From DATBHZ01 sp036557185 (GTDB lineage: Bacteria > Actinomycetota > Acidimicrobiia > IMCC26256 > JAENVU01), in assembly GCA_036557185.1 (NCBI GenBank), contig DATBHZ010000024.1, positions 1-8,106 of the forward strand: a stretch of DNA of 8,106 nt, given 5' to 3'. The stretch's first letter is position 1. Each line of letters starts with the position of its first letter. A program made the position numbers and the translations under genes. A model generated the notes under the pieces. It was not told where the DNA came from. It did not search any database and worked only from the letters and a program-made list of their open reading frames with translations. Shown here one piece after another: positions 1 through 5,617 of the stretch.

Positions 1-161
1 GCACGCGCTGAACGACGAACTGCAACGGGTGGTGTTTTCAAGCTACGCAATACATCGGCAGGATGCCACTCATGGTTCGCGATTTTTCGCTGACCTGCGA
101 CGACGGGTGGCAGGTCAGCGTGACCGCGTGGCTACAGAGTGTGGCGAGAGTGTCGTTTGTC
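1..161. other. Left-edge stretch with no supported gene
   Basis: I see no convincing gene here. The plus frame beginning at base 2 stays open to 451, but its product becomes arginine-rich and antisense to the better-supported gene at 162-647, so the openness is probably a high-GC artefact. The other two plus frames stop by base 93. Bases 29-60 are visibly more A/T-rich than the neighbouring genes, which suits intergenic DNA. The one clear structure is the inverted repeat at 88-120. I saw no tRNA cloverleaf. A short 3' end of a gene entering from the left cannot be excluded. Confidence 0.5.
88..120. repeat. Perfect 11-bp inverted repeat, possible hairpin downstream of the thioredoxin-like gene
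   Basis: The arms CGCTGACCTGC (88-98) and GCAGGTCAGCG (110-120) are exact reverse complements, separated by an 11-nt loop. The hairpin lies about 40 bases past the stop of the minus-strand gene that ends at 162, where a transcription terminator would be expected. In that direction the stem is followed by an A-rich tract (complement of the TTTTT at 83-87), not a T-run, so it is not a textbook intrinsic terminator. Actinobacterial terminators often lack a strong U-tract. An operator or a processed RNA end are alternatives. Confidence 0.6.
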
Positions 162-647
162 CTATACGGGCCACCCGGCGGAGGCCGCGGGGAGCGGTTT
201 GCCGGGAGGGGCCAGGTCCGGCACCGACCATTTCATGGCCGCGGCCGTCTGCTTCGCCACGTTCTGCCATTCGGACACGTTCCATCCGTCGGCTGCGGCG
301 CCGACGGTGGTGTCCTGGCGGAGGTAGACGAACGCGGGGAGGTGCTCGAGGCCGAGGCTCTGGACGAAGGCCCGGTCGGGGTCCACGAACGTCAGCACGT
401 GGTCAGCTTCCTCGCCGAGGATCCGCCGGGCGATCGTCGCCGTGCCCGTGACGACGTACGCGGTCCGTACGTCCGAGTCGCCGAGGACCGCGCCGATCCG
501 CTGCGCGACCGGGATCCAACCTGCCGCCTCGGGGCGGTCCGGGAGGATCACGAGGCAGAGCTGGAACATGGTCGACCAGTCGTCGAGCGTGCGGGAGACG
601 CCCTTGCTCGTGGTGAGCTCGAGTGACGGGTCGGGGTTCTTCACCAC
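162..647 (-). CDS. Thioredoxin-fold-like hypothetical protein without a CxxC motif
   Basis: This is a 161-residue cytoplasmic protein with no signal peptide or membrane segment. The order of elements suggests a thioredoxin-like fold: a hydrophobic strand (about residues 28-36, LCLVILPDR), an amphipathic helix, a second strand near 62-67, and LEHLPAFVYLRQD at about 100-112, where P104 would be the cis-proline before a beta strand. The position after the first strand, where CxxC would sit, reads PDRPEAAGW with no cysteines, so thiol-disulfide chemistry is unlikely. The tail is rich in W and P and looks like a conserved family ending. The start is GTG at 645-647; the frame is closed upstream by a stop at 675-677, and a TACGGT hexamer lies 8 nt before the GTG. 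It is divergent from the PPOX gene with a 42-bp gap. The fold is inferred from pattern alone and the function is unknown. Confidence 0.7.
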   Translation of the reverse strand: MVKNPDPSLELTTSKGVSRTLDDWSTMFQLCLVILPDRPEAAGWIPVAQRIGAVLGDSDVRTAYVVTGTATIARRILGEEADHVLTFVDPDRAFVQSLGLEHLPAFVYLRQDTTVGAAADGWNVSEWQNVAKQTAAAMKWSVPDLAPPGKPLPAASAGWPV

Positions 648-655
648 GGCGGGGA

Positions 656-661
656 ACCGTA
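656..661 (-). promoter_or_regulatory. Putative leaderless -10 element for the thioredoxin-like gene
   Basis: On the minus strand TACGGT is followed by 8 nt and then the GTG start. It matches TANNNT, and no Shine-Dalgarno precedes the start, so the transcript probably begins at or very near the start codon. No convincing -35 is seen. Confidence 0.45.
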
Positions 662-675
662 GCGCGAGACCCCGT

Positions 676-681
676 TAGTCT
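676..681 (+). promoter_or_regulatory. Putative leaderless -10 element for the PPOX oxidoreductase gene
   Basis: TAGTCT is followed by 8 nt and the ATG at 690. There is no purine-rich ribosome binding site in the 42-bp gap. The geometry matches the other starts in this window. Confidence 0.45.
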
Positions 682-689
682 CCCGAAAC

Positions 690-1151
690 ATGTCGAGACG
701 TGACCAGATCAAGATGAGCGATGACGAGGTGCGCGCGTTCCTCGACGCCGGACGCGACCTCCAAGTCGCGTCGATCAACGGCGACGGAACACCGCACCTC
801 GTCACGATGTGGTACGCGCTCGACGGCGAAGAGCTCGCGTTCTGGACGTACGGCAAGAGTCAGAAGGTCGTCAACCTCAAGCGCGACCCGCGGATCTCCG
901 CGCTCGTCGCCACAGGTGAGAAGTACGAGCAGCTGCGGGGGGTCTCCGTCTCGGGAACCGCCGAGATCGTCGAAGACCGCGAGGCGGTGCTGGCGTTCGG
1001 CGAGAGGGTCTTCGAGCGCTACTGGGGCCCGATCACCGACGACGCGGTCCGCGAGGGCGTCCACGTGATGGGCTCGAAGCGCGTGGTGATCCGAATCCGG
1101 CCGGAGAAGGTCGTGAGCTGGGACCACTCCAAGCTCGGGGGCGTGTACTGA
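690..1151 (+). CDS. PPOX-class F420-dependent oxidoreductase (split beta-barrel)
   Basis: This 153-residue protein belongs to the pyridoxamine 5'-phosphate oxidase-like split-barrel superfamily. It most resembles the F420-binding (FDOR-B type) branch common in actinobacteria. Visible hallmarks in order are the N-terminal helix with FLDAGRDLQVASINGDGTPHL (about 17-37), the strand WYALDGEELAFWT (41-53), the phosphate-contacting GKSQKVVNLKRDPR segment (55-68), the barrel strand GVSVSGTAEIV (84-94), and the C-terminal RIRPEKVVSWDHSKLGG block (135-151) typical of the family. The length is normal and the protein is soluble. Such enzymes use reduced or oxidised F420 (some use FMN or other cofactors) on varied substrates, so the substrate cannot be named. 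The ATG at 690 is supported by the TANNNT at 676-681. It is convergent with the MBL gene, 13 bp apart. Confidence 0.88.
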   Translation: MSRRDQIKMSDDEVRAFLDAGRDLQVASINGDGTPHLVTMWYALDGEELAFWTYGKSQKVVNLKRDPRISALVATGEKYEQLRGVSVSGTAEIVEDREAVLAFGERVFERYWGPITDDAVREGVHVMGSKRVVIRIRPEKVVSWDHSKLGGVY

Positions 1152-1158
1152 CGGCGAG

Positions 1159-1174
1159 CGGCCTCTAGAGGCCG
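1159..1174. repeat. Perfect 16-bp palindrome at a convergent gene junction
   Basis: CGGCCTCTAGAGGCCG is its own reverse complement. It lies 7 bp past the PPOX stop and contains the TAG stop of the MBL gene (minus strand, 1165-1167). As RNA it can fold to a 6-bp GC-rich stem with a CTAG loop from either strand, so a weak bidirectional terminator is the natural reading. There is no T-run on either side. Confidence 0.55.
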
Positions 1175-1989
1175 ATGGCCCGCAGCATCGAAGGCGGCAT
1201 CCCGCCGTCGCCCTCCCGCAGCATCGCGGCCTTCTCGATGTTGATCGGGTCGCGTTGCTCGCGCTCGGGCCACGCGTCCCACGGTCCCGGCGGGATCTTC
1301 CCCTCCACGCAGTGGCGGAGATACTCCTGCAGCAGGCGCACTTCGGTCTCGCCGCCGATCGGACCGTGACCGGGAACGATCGTCTCTGCCAGCCCGGCCA
1401 CTGCGTCGAGCACGTTCACCCACGTCGCCGGATCCCCCTGGAAGCCGAGGGGCGTCACCCCGAAGAAGCAGAGGTCGCCCGCGAACAGCACGTCCGCGTC
1501 CGCGACGAGCACCATCAGGTCGCCGTCGGTGTGACCGTTCGCCGGCAGCAGTTCGGTGCGGTACGTCATCTGCGCCGCGTCGTCCACGATATGGCTCACG
1601 GGCCGGGTGCCCGCTTCCGCGAGATCGTCGAACTCCTCGGCGAACGCGGGCATGAAGGCCTTGTACGCGTCGAGGGGCATCGACTGGTCGAGAAGATCGC
1701 TCGTGTACTGCGTTCCGAGGATCATCGCGTTGCGGAACGCAGTCGTCCCGCCGACGTGATCGATGTGCGCGTGCGTGAGCACGACGCGCTTCACGGTGCG
1801 GTCGAGCTCCGCGACAGCCGCGGCGAACGGCTCCCATTGTGAACGGACCATGAGCGTGTCGATGACCGTCAGCCCGTCGTCGTCGACCACGACCCCGGCA
1901 TTGCTGACGCCCGTCTCGCCGCCGGGCTGCAGCCACGCGTAGACGCCCTCGGCGATCTCGGTGAGCTCGAGAGCCGGCGCGTCCGTCAC
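1165..1989 (-). CDS. MBL-fold metallo-hydrolase
   Basis: This 274-residue metallo-beta-lactamase-superfamily hydrolase has no signal peptide and is probably cytoplasmic. All binuclear metal-site motifs are present: HAHIDH at 73-78 (H73, H75, D77, H78), H153 in NGHTDGD, the bridging aspartate D172 in AGDLCFF, and H208 in VPGHGP. The N-terminal strand pair, EGVYAWLQPGGETGVSNAGVVV, is typical of glyoxalase II-like and broad MBL hydrolases. The C-terminal tail (about 230-274) is proline-rich and may shape the substrate pocket. The substrate cannot be told; a thioester, lactone or phosphodiester is possible. The frame is open upstream to 2451, but that part is antisense to the HD gene and has no MBL features. 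I therefore chose the GTG at 1987-1989, which has TACCGT 7 nt upstream. The gene is divergent from the HD gene, with 24 bp between the starts. Confidence 0.88.
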   Translation of the reverse strand: MTDAPALELTEIAEGVYAWLQPGGETGVSNAGVVVDDDGLTVIDTLMVRSQWEPFAAAVAELDRTVKRVVLTHAHIDHVGGTTAFRNAMILGTQYTSDLLDQSMPLDAYKAFMPAFAEEFDDLAEAGTRPVSHIVDDAAQMTYRTELLPANGHTDGDLMVLVADADVLFAGDLCFFGVTPLGFQGDPATWVNVLDAVAGLAETIVPGHGPIGGETEVRLLQEYLRHCVEGKIPPGPWDAWPEREQRDPINIEKAAMLREGDGGMPPSMLRAIGL

Positions 1990-1996
1990 GGTGACG

Positions 1997-2006
1997 ACGG
2001 TACCGT
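1997..2006. promoter_or_regulatory. Palindromic bidirectional -10 shared by the MBL and HD genes
   Basis: ACGGTACCGT is a perfect 10-bp palindrome. Read on the plus strand it gives TACCGT (2001-2006), then 7 nt, then GTG at 2014. Read on the minus strand it gives TACCGT (2002 to 1997), then 7 nt, then GTG at 1989. The two hexamers share the central TA. Both starts lack a Shine-Dalgarno. This is best read as one symmetric promoter core driving two leaderless transcripts; transcription itself is inferred. Confidence 0.5.
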
Positions 2007-2013
2007 GCCGGGT

Positions 2014-2571
2014 GTGGAGGTGCAGCCGGCCGCGAGCGTCGACGAGGTCTTCGAGGTGCTCGCACGCGCCGATGGAGCGCGCGACTCGCTCGGTCCCGAC
2101 GGCGATCCGATCGACGTCCTCGCCCACTCCTTGCAATGTGCGGACGTCCTGGCGGCGCGCGTCCCCGATGACGACGAGCTCCAGGTCGCCGGGCTCCTCC
2201 ACGATCTCGGCCACGTGCTCGCACCGGGTTGCGCCGCGGAGCACGGGGAGATCGCCGGCCGCTACGTGGAGCCGCTGCTCGGACCGCGTGTGGCTCGCCT
2301 CGTGGTGCTGCACGTTCCCGCGAAGCGATATCTGGTGACCACCGAGCCGGAGTACGCGCAGTCGCTCAGCGACGGCAGCACGCTGAGCCTCGGAATGCAG
2401 GGTGGCGATCTCGACGCCCACGAGCGCGCACTGCTGGAGCGCGAGCCTCATCTCGAGGACGCGCTCGTCCTCCGTCGCGCCGACGAGGCGGCGAAGATCA
2501 TCGGCAAGCGTGTCGACGGATTGGAGCGCTGGCGGCCCGTCGTGGACGATCTGGCGAGGCGCAACGGGTAA
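2014..2571 (+). CDS. HD-domain protein resembling the PhnZ/TmpB diiron oxygenase family
   Basis: This is a 185-residue soluble HD-domain protein. Counting from the GTG at 2014, the likely metal ligands are H38 (HSLQCA), H63-D64 and H67 (LLHDLGH), H77 (EHGEIAGRYV), H100 in LHVPAKRYL, and D157. The H100-x3-K104 segment, the SLxxGMQGG-type motif near 121-131, and the 57-residue gap from H100 to D157 resemble PhnZ, a mixed-valent diiron oxygenase that cleaves hydroxylated aminoethylphosphonate. The family also contains enzymes acting on related organophosphonates and many uncharacterised members, so the substrate is not assigned. No PhnY-type hydroxylase or phosphonate transporter is nearby. A GTG at 2005 would add three residues, but it overlaps the -10; the GTG at 2014 has TACCGT exactly 7 nt upstream. 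It is convergent with the NTF2-like gene, 15 bp apart, with no obvious terminator. Confidence 0.8.
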   Translation: MEVQPAASVDEVFEVLARADGARDSLGPDGDPIDVLAHSLQCADVLAARVPDDDELQVAGLLHDLGHVLAPGCAAEHGEIAGRYVEPLLGPRVARLVVLHVPAKRYLVTTEPEYAQSLSDGSTLSLGMQGGDLDAHERALLEREPHLEDALVLRRADEAAKIIGKRVDGLERWRPVVDDLARRNG

Positions 2572-2586
2572 CCGGCGAGAGCCAGG

Positions 2587-2964
2587 TCACTCCATCGCAG
2601 CGGTGATGGGCGCCGGGTCCAGGTATTCGTCGATCCGCGTGATGTGCGCGCCGTCCACCGCAACGATGAGGCACGCGGGCATCGCGAACTCCTTGCCGTT
2701 CGTCGTCGTGCCGTGCAGGACGTGCTGCTGCAGCGCACCACTCTCGAGCGGCATACGCCGGACGATCTCGTACCGACGCGCGGTCGTCGAGGAGATGAGC
2801 CAGTCGAGGACCTTGATCGCGTCGTCGAGACCGCGCTCCTGTCGGTCGAAGTTGCCCCACACGATGACGTCGGGTGAGTACACCGTCCGCACGCCCTCGA
2901 TGTCGCCCGCCTCGATGGCTTTGCACAGCCGGGACAGCAGCTCGATGGGGGTCGGGTTCGCCAT
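2587..2964 (-). CDS. NTF2/SnoaL-like domain protein
   Basis: This 125-residue protein has the cone-shaped alpha+beta barrel pattern of the nuclear transport factor 2/ketosteroid isomerase-like superfamily. The N-terminal helices include LLSRLCKAIEAGDIEGVRTVYSPD (about 9-32), followed by VIVWGNFD, a helix DDAIKVLDWLI, and C-terminal strands ending in the family-typical ITRIDEYLDP (about 108-117). The length is normal for a single-domain SnoaL-like protein. Members include isomerases, cyclases, dehydratases and epoxide hydrolases, as well as proteins with no known catalysis. Conserved acidic residues are present but do not settle an activity. The ATG at 2962-2964 is the natural start. It is divergent from the CoA-ester lyase gene across a 56-bp gap with a large inverted repeat, so the two may be co-regulated. 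A weak CAGAAT hexamer lies 6 nt before the ATG. Confidence 0.85.
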   Translation of the reverse strand: MANPTPIELLSRLCKAIEAGDIEGVRTVYSPDVIVWGNFDRQERGLDDAIKVLDWLISSTTARRYEIVRRMPLESGALQQHVLHGTTTNGKEFAMPACLIVAVDGAHITRIDEYLDPAPITAAME

Positions 2965-2984
2965 GCGGGCATTCTGCTCGGGTT

Positions 2985-3012
2985 GGGTAGGCCAGTGCAG
3001 GCTGCCCTACCC
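2985..3012. promoter_or_regulatory. Inverted repeat, candidate operator between NTF2-like and lyase genes
   Basis: The arms GGGTAGGCCAG (2985-2995) and CTGCCCTACCC (3002-3012) are reverse complements at 10 of 11 positions, with a 6-nt spacer. The right arm overlaps the putative -10 (TACCCT, 3008-3013) of the lyase gene. The left arm gives a near -10 (TACCCA) in the opposite direction. The two-fold symmetry, half-site length and position on a promoter are what a dimeric TetR- or GntR-like repressor site would show. No regulator gene is adjacent. Confidence 0.45.
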
Positions 3013-3013
3013 T
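3008..3013 (+). promoter_or_regulatory. Putative leaderless -10 element for the CoA-ester lyase gene
   Basis: TACCCT is followed by 7 nt and the ATG at 3021, with no Shine-Dalgarno. It overlaps the right arm of the inverted repeat, so a bound protein would block it. Confidence 0.5.
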
Positions 3014-3020
3014 TTCGGCC

Positions 3021-3962
3021 ATGTCGGAACGCACTCGCAATCTGCCGCGGCGCTCCTGCCTGTCGGTTCCCGGTTCGAGCGAGAAGATGCTCGCCAAGGG
3101 CCCGACGCTCGGCGCCGACATGGTGTTCATCGACCTCGAGGACTCCGTCTCGCCGCTCGAGAAGGAAGCGGCGCGCGGCAAGGCCGTCAACGCGATCAAG
3201 ACCCAGGACTGGGGCGACACGGTCCTCTGTGTGCGCGTCAACGCTTGGGACACGCCGTGGACCGCTTACGACGTGCTCGAGGTCGTCGGCAACGCGGGTG
3301 AGCGTCTCGAAGAGGTCATGCTGCCGAAGGTGCAGACGGCGGCAGAGGTCGTGGCGCTCGATCTCCTGCTCACACAGGTCGAGCAGCAGGCGGGCCTCCC
3401 CGAGGGGCACATCGGGATCGAGGCGCAGATCGAGACCGCGCGGGGCCTCATCAACGTCAACGAGATCTGTGGCGCGAGCCCGCGTCTCGAGACCATCATC
3501 CTCGGCCCGGTCGACATGTCCGCCTCGATGGAGATGCCGGGTCTGCGCGGCGGGCTGGAGATCCCCGAGTACCCCGGCGACTACTTCCATTACGTGTTCG
3601 TGCAGATCCTGATGGCGGGCCGCGCACACGGCCTCCAGGTGATCGACGGTCCGTACGTGGCGGTGCGCGACTCGGAGGGCTTCCGCGAGTTCTCCAGCCG
3701 GGCGCAGATCCTGGGCTACGACGGCAAGTGGGCCCTGCACCCCGACCAGGTGAACATCCTCAACGAGCTCTTCTCGCCGACGCAGGAGCAGTTCGACAAG
3801 GCGTGGGACATCCTCGACGCGTACCAGAAGGCGACGACCGAGGGTGACCGCAAGGGCGCCGTGATGTTCGGCGACGAGATGATCGACGAGGCCTCGCGCA
3901 AGGTGGCGGTGAAGCTCGTGAGCCGGGGCGAGCGCGCCGGCCGCACGCGCAGCGCGACCTAG
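3021..3962 (+). CDS. CoA-ester lyase, L-malyl-CoA/beta-methylmalyl-CoA lyase-like (HpcH/HpaI-CitE family)
   Basis: This is a 313-residue TIM-barrel lyase. Visible family motifs are RSCLSVPGS (11-19), IDLEDSV (37-43), the CoA-contacting arginine R72 in VRVN, LPKV (101-104), E138 in QIETARG and D165 in LGPVD (the expected Mg2+ ligands), IDGP (208-211), and GKWALHPDQ (235-243). The DWG at 63-65, the xVRVNxxDTP segment and the C-terminal region match the Rhodobacter Mcl1 type better than the shorter citrate-lyase CitE subunit. Mcl1 cleaves beta-methylmalyl-CoA to glyoxylate and propionyl-CoA, and malyl-CoA to glyoxylate and acetyl-CoA. The convergent neighbour resembles methylsuccinyl-CoA dehydrogenase, which supports a role in the ethylmalonyl-CoA pathway. 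Citramalyl-CoA lyase or malyl-CoA thioesterase activity remain alternatives. The ATG at 3021 is supported by the -10 at 3008-3013. Confidence 0.85.
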   Translation: MSERTRNLPRRSCLSVPGSSEKMLAKGPTLGADMVFIDLEDSVSPLEKEAARGKAVNAIKTQDWGDTVLCVRVNAWDTPWTAYDVLEVVGNAGERLEEVMLPKVQTAAEVVALDLLLTQVEQQAGLPEGHIGIEAQIETARGLINVNEICGASPRLETIILGPVDMSASMEMPGLRGGLEIPEYPGDYFHYVFVQILMAGRAHGLQVIDGPYVAVRDSEGFREFSSRAQILGYDGKWALHPDQVNILNELFSPTQEQFDKAWDILDAYQKATTEGDRKGAVMFGDEMIDEASRKVAVKLVSRGERAGRTRSAT

Positions 3963-3981
3963 GACCTGCAGCCGCGCCGCG

Positions 3982-5610
3982 TCAGCCGCCGGCGAGGGCC
4001 TGCTCGGTGAGCCGACGGGCGATCACGCGAAGGCACAGCGTCTCGTCGGCGCCCTCGAAGATCGAGAGCACCCGCGCGTCGACGAAGTAGCGCGAAACGG
4101 GGAACTCCTCGGCGTAGCCCATCCCGCCGTGGAGCTGCATCGCCTCCCTCGTCACCCACTCCGCGGCCCGGCACACGTAGGCCTTGACCATGCTCGCCTC
4201 GAGCGACCCTTCGCCGCGGGCCATCTTGCGCGCGACGTCGTAGGAGAACTGGCGACCGGCACAGATCAGCGCCGCCATGCGCGCGAGCTTGGCCTTGGTG
4301 AGCTGGTAGTCGAAGACGGGCTTGCCGAACACCGTGCGCTCCTGCGCGTACGCCAACCCTGCCTCGAACGCCGCCTGCATCACGCCGTTCGCGCGGGCCG
4401 CGGTCTGGAGCCGGCCGTTCTCGAAGCCCTCCATCTGGAGGTAGAAGCCCTTGCCCAGGCCGTCGTCGAGACCGATGAGGCTGCCCGCCGGCACGAACCA
4501 GCTGTCGAACGCGACCTCGTACGAGTGCATCCCGCGGTAGCCGAGGGTGTCGATCGCGCGGCCCTCGACCTTCCCGCCGCGCCCATCGTCGAACGCGAAC
4601 TGGTGACCCGGCGCGGGTGGCTTGTCGACGACGAGCACGGAGAGCCCCCGGTGACCGAGTGAACGATCGGGGTTCGTCCGAGCGAGCACCATCAGCGTGT
4701 CCGCCCGGCCCGCGAAGGTGCACCACGTCTTGACGCCGTCCAGCACGTACCCGCCGTCGACCGGCAACGCCGTCACCTTCACGCCCGCGACGTCCGAGCC
4801 GTAATCGGGCTCGGTCACCATCACCCCCACGACGCGCTCACCGGACGCGATCTGGGGGAGCCACTCGTGCTTCTGCTCCTCCGTACCGCCCTTCACGATG
4901 GCTCGCGTGAGGATCTCGGGCCGGGTGATCAACGCGCCGCCCGCACCGAGCGATCCCCACGAGAGCTCCTCGGTGGCGACGCACATCGCGAGGTAATCGG
5001 AGTCGCCACCGGCGGCGAAACCTCCGTACTGCTCGGGGACCGACAGGCCGAAGCCGCCGATCTCCGCCATCCCGGTGATGATGTCCTCGGGGATATCCGC
5101 ATTCTCGCGATGGATCCGCTCGGCGACCGGGCGGATCTTGTCCTCCGCGAACCGGTGGAACGTGTCGCGGACCATGTCGAACTCGTCGTCGAGGTGCGCC
5201 GCGCCTGTGCCCTGCCGCGGGAGCTGGTCGGCGATCGCCTCGAGCATCGCCGGATCGCGGTATGCGGTCACGAAATCCACGTGCGGCGCCATGGTGGCGG
5301 GGTCGGCGCCCCACTCCTCAGTGCGCGCGACGAGCCGGCCCATCACCTCGGCGACCGCATCGGCGATGTAGGCGTAGGCCAGCTTGGCCTCGAACTCACC
5401 GTGCAGCGCGTAGGTGAGCATCACGCGGCTTCCTGCGGCAGCGGCTGCCGCGTGCGCGAGGTCGTACGCGACGACCTGATGGCGGTCCAGCGCTTCGACG
5501 GAGATGCGGCCGTCGCGTGCGGCGCGCTCGGCAAGCGTCTTCGCCGTGCCGTCGACGATGCTGCCGAGCGCGTCGACGGTTGCCGCCGCGGCCTCGTGCT
5601 GGTCGGGCAT
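3982..5610 (-). CDS. mcd: Long acyl-CoA dehydrogenase, probable (2S)-methylsuccinyl-CoA dehydrogenase
   Basis: At 542 residues this is about 160 longer than a usual acyl-CoA dehydrogenase. Residues 1-135 form an alanine-rich, all-helical N-terminal extension. The standard fold follows: an N-terminal helical domain (about 140-255), the beta domain with VMVTEPDYGSDVAG (263-276) and KTWCTFAG (294-301) at the FAD/substrate site, and the C-terminal helices with ERTVFGKPVFDYQ (424-436), QLHGGMGYAEE (492-502) and IFEGADE (517-523), where E519 is the expected catalytic base. Methylsuccinyl-CoA dehydrogenases of the ethylmalonyl-CoA pathway are known for roughly this length and such an extension; they oxidise (2S)-methylsuccinyl-CoA to mesaconyl-CoA and pass electrons to ETF. 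A lyase for a later step of the same pathway lies convergent, 19 bp away. Another long branched-chain acyl-CoA dehydrogenase is the main alternative. The ATG at 5608-5610 has TAGGCT 7 nt upstream, inside the end of the SGNH gene. Confidence 0.8.
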   Translation of the reverse strand: MPDQHEAAAATVDALGSIVDGTAKTLAERAARDGRISVEALDRHQVVAYDLAHAAAAAAGSRVMLTYALHGEFEAKLAYAYIADAVAEVMGRLVARTEEWGADPATMAPHVDFVTAYRDPAMLEAIADQLPRQGTGAAHLDDEFDMVRDTFHRFAEDKIRPVAERIHRENADIPEDIITGMAEIGGFGLSVPEQYGGFAAGGDSDYLAMCVATEELSWGSLGAGGALITRPEILTRAIVKGGTEEQKHEWLPQIASGERVVGVMVTEPDYGSDVAGVKVTALPVDGGYVLDGVKTWCTFAGRADTLMVLARTNPDRSLGHRGLSVLVVDKPPAPGHQFAFDDGRGGKVEGRAIDTLGYRGMHSYEVAFDSWFVPAGSLIGLDDGLGKGFYLQMEGFENGRLQTAARANGVMQAAFEAGLAYAQERTVFGKPVFDYQLTKAKLARMAALICAGRQFSYDVARKMARGEGSLEASMVKAYVCRAAEWVTREAMQLHGGMGYAEEFPVSRYFVDARVLSIFEGADETLCLRVIARRLTEQALAGG

Positions 5611-5617
5611 GGCGGCG

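Noticed and set aside
70..90. Possible tRNA T-arm (GGTTCGCGATTTTT)
   Set aside because: The flanking bases do not form a T-stem, and there is no acceptor stem or anticodon arm.
29..451. Plus-strand frame running from the left edge to 451
   Set aside because: It becomes arginine-rich and lies antisense to 162-647. The left part could still be the end of another gene, but nothing in it is recognisable.
1165..1989. MBL protein as PhnP, pairing with the PhnZ-like gene in a phosphonate pathway
   Set aside because: The match is only to the general MBL hydrolase pattern. No other phn gene is present, and adjacency alone does not support the role.
1019..2224. Long minus-strand reading frame of 401 codons across the MBL and HD genes
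   Set aside because: The product is almost entirely Arg/Gly/Ala/Pro with no domain. The overlapping frames carry complete MBL and HD motifs, so this is a high-GC shadow.
1990..2451. N-terminal extension of the MBL protein (open frame continues upstream to 2451)
   Set aside because: It is wholly antisense to the HD gene, shows no family features, and the MBL fold begins normally after the GTG at 1989.
2448..3740. 430-codon minus-strand frame across the NTF2 and lyase region
   Set aside because: The composition is biased (R/H/D/A), there are no motifs, and it is antisense to the well-supported lyase while overlapping the NTF2-like gene in another frame.
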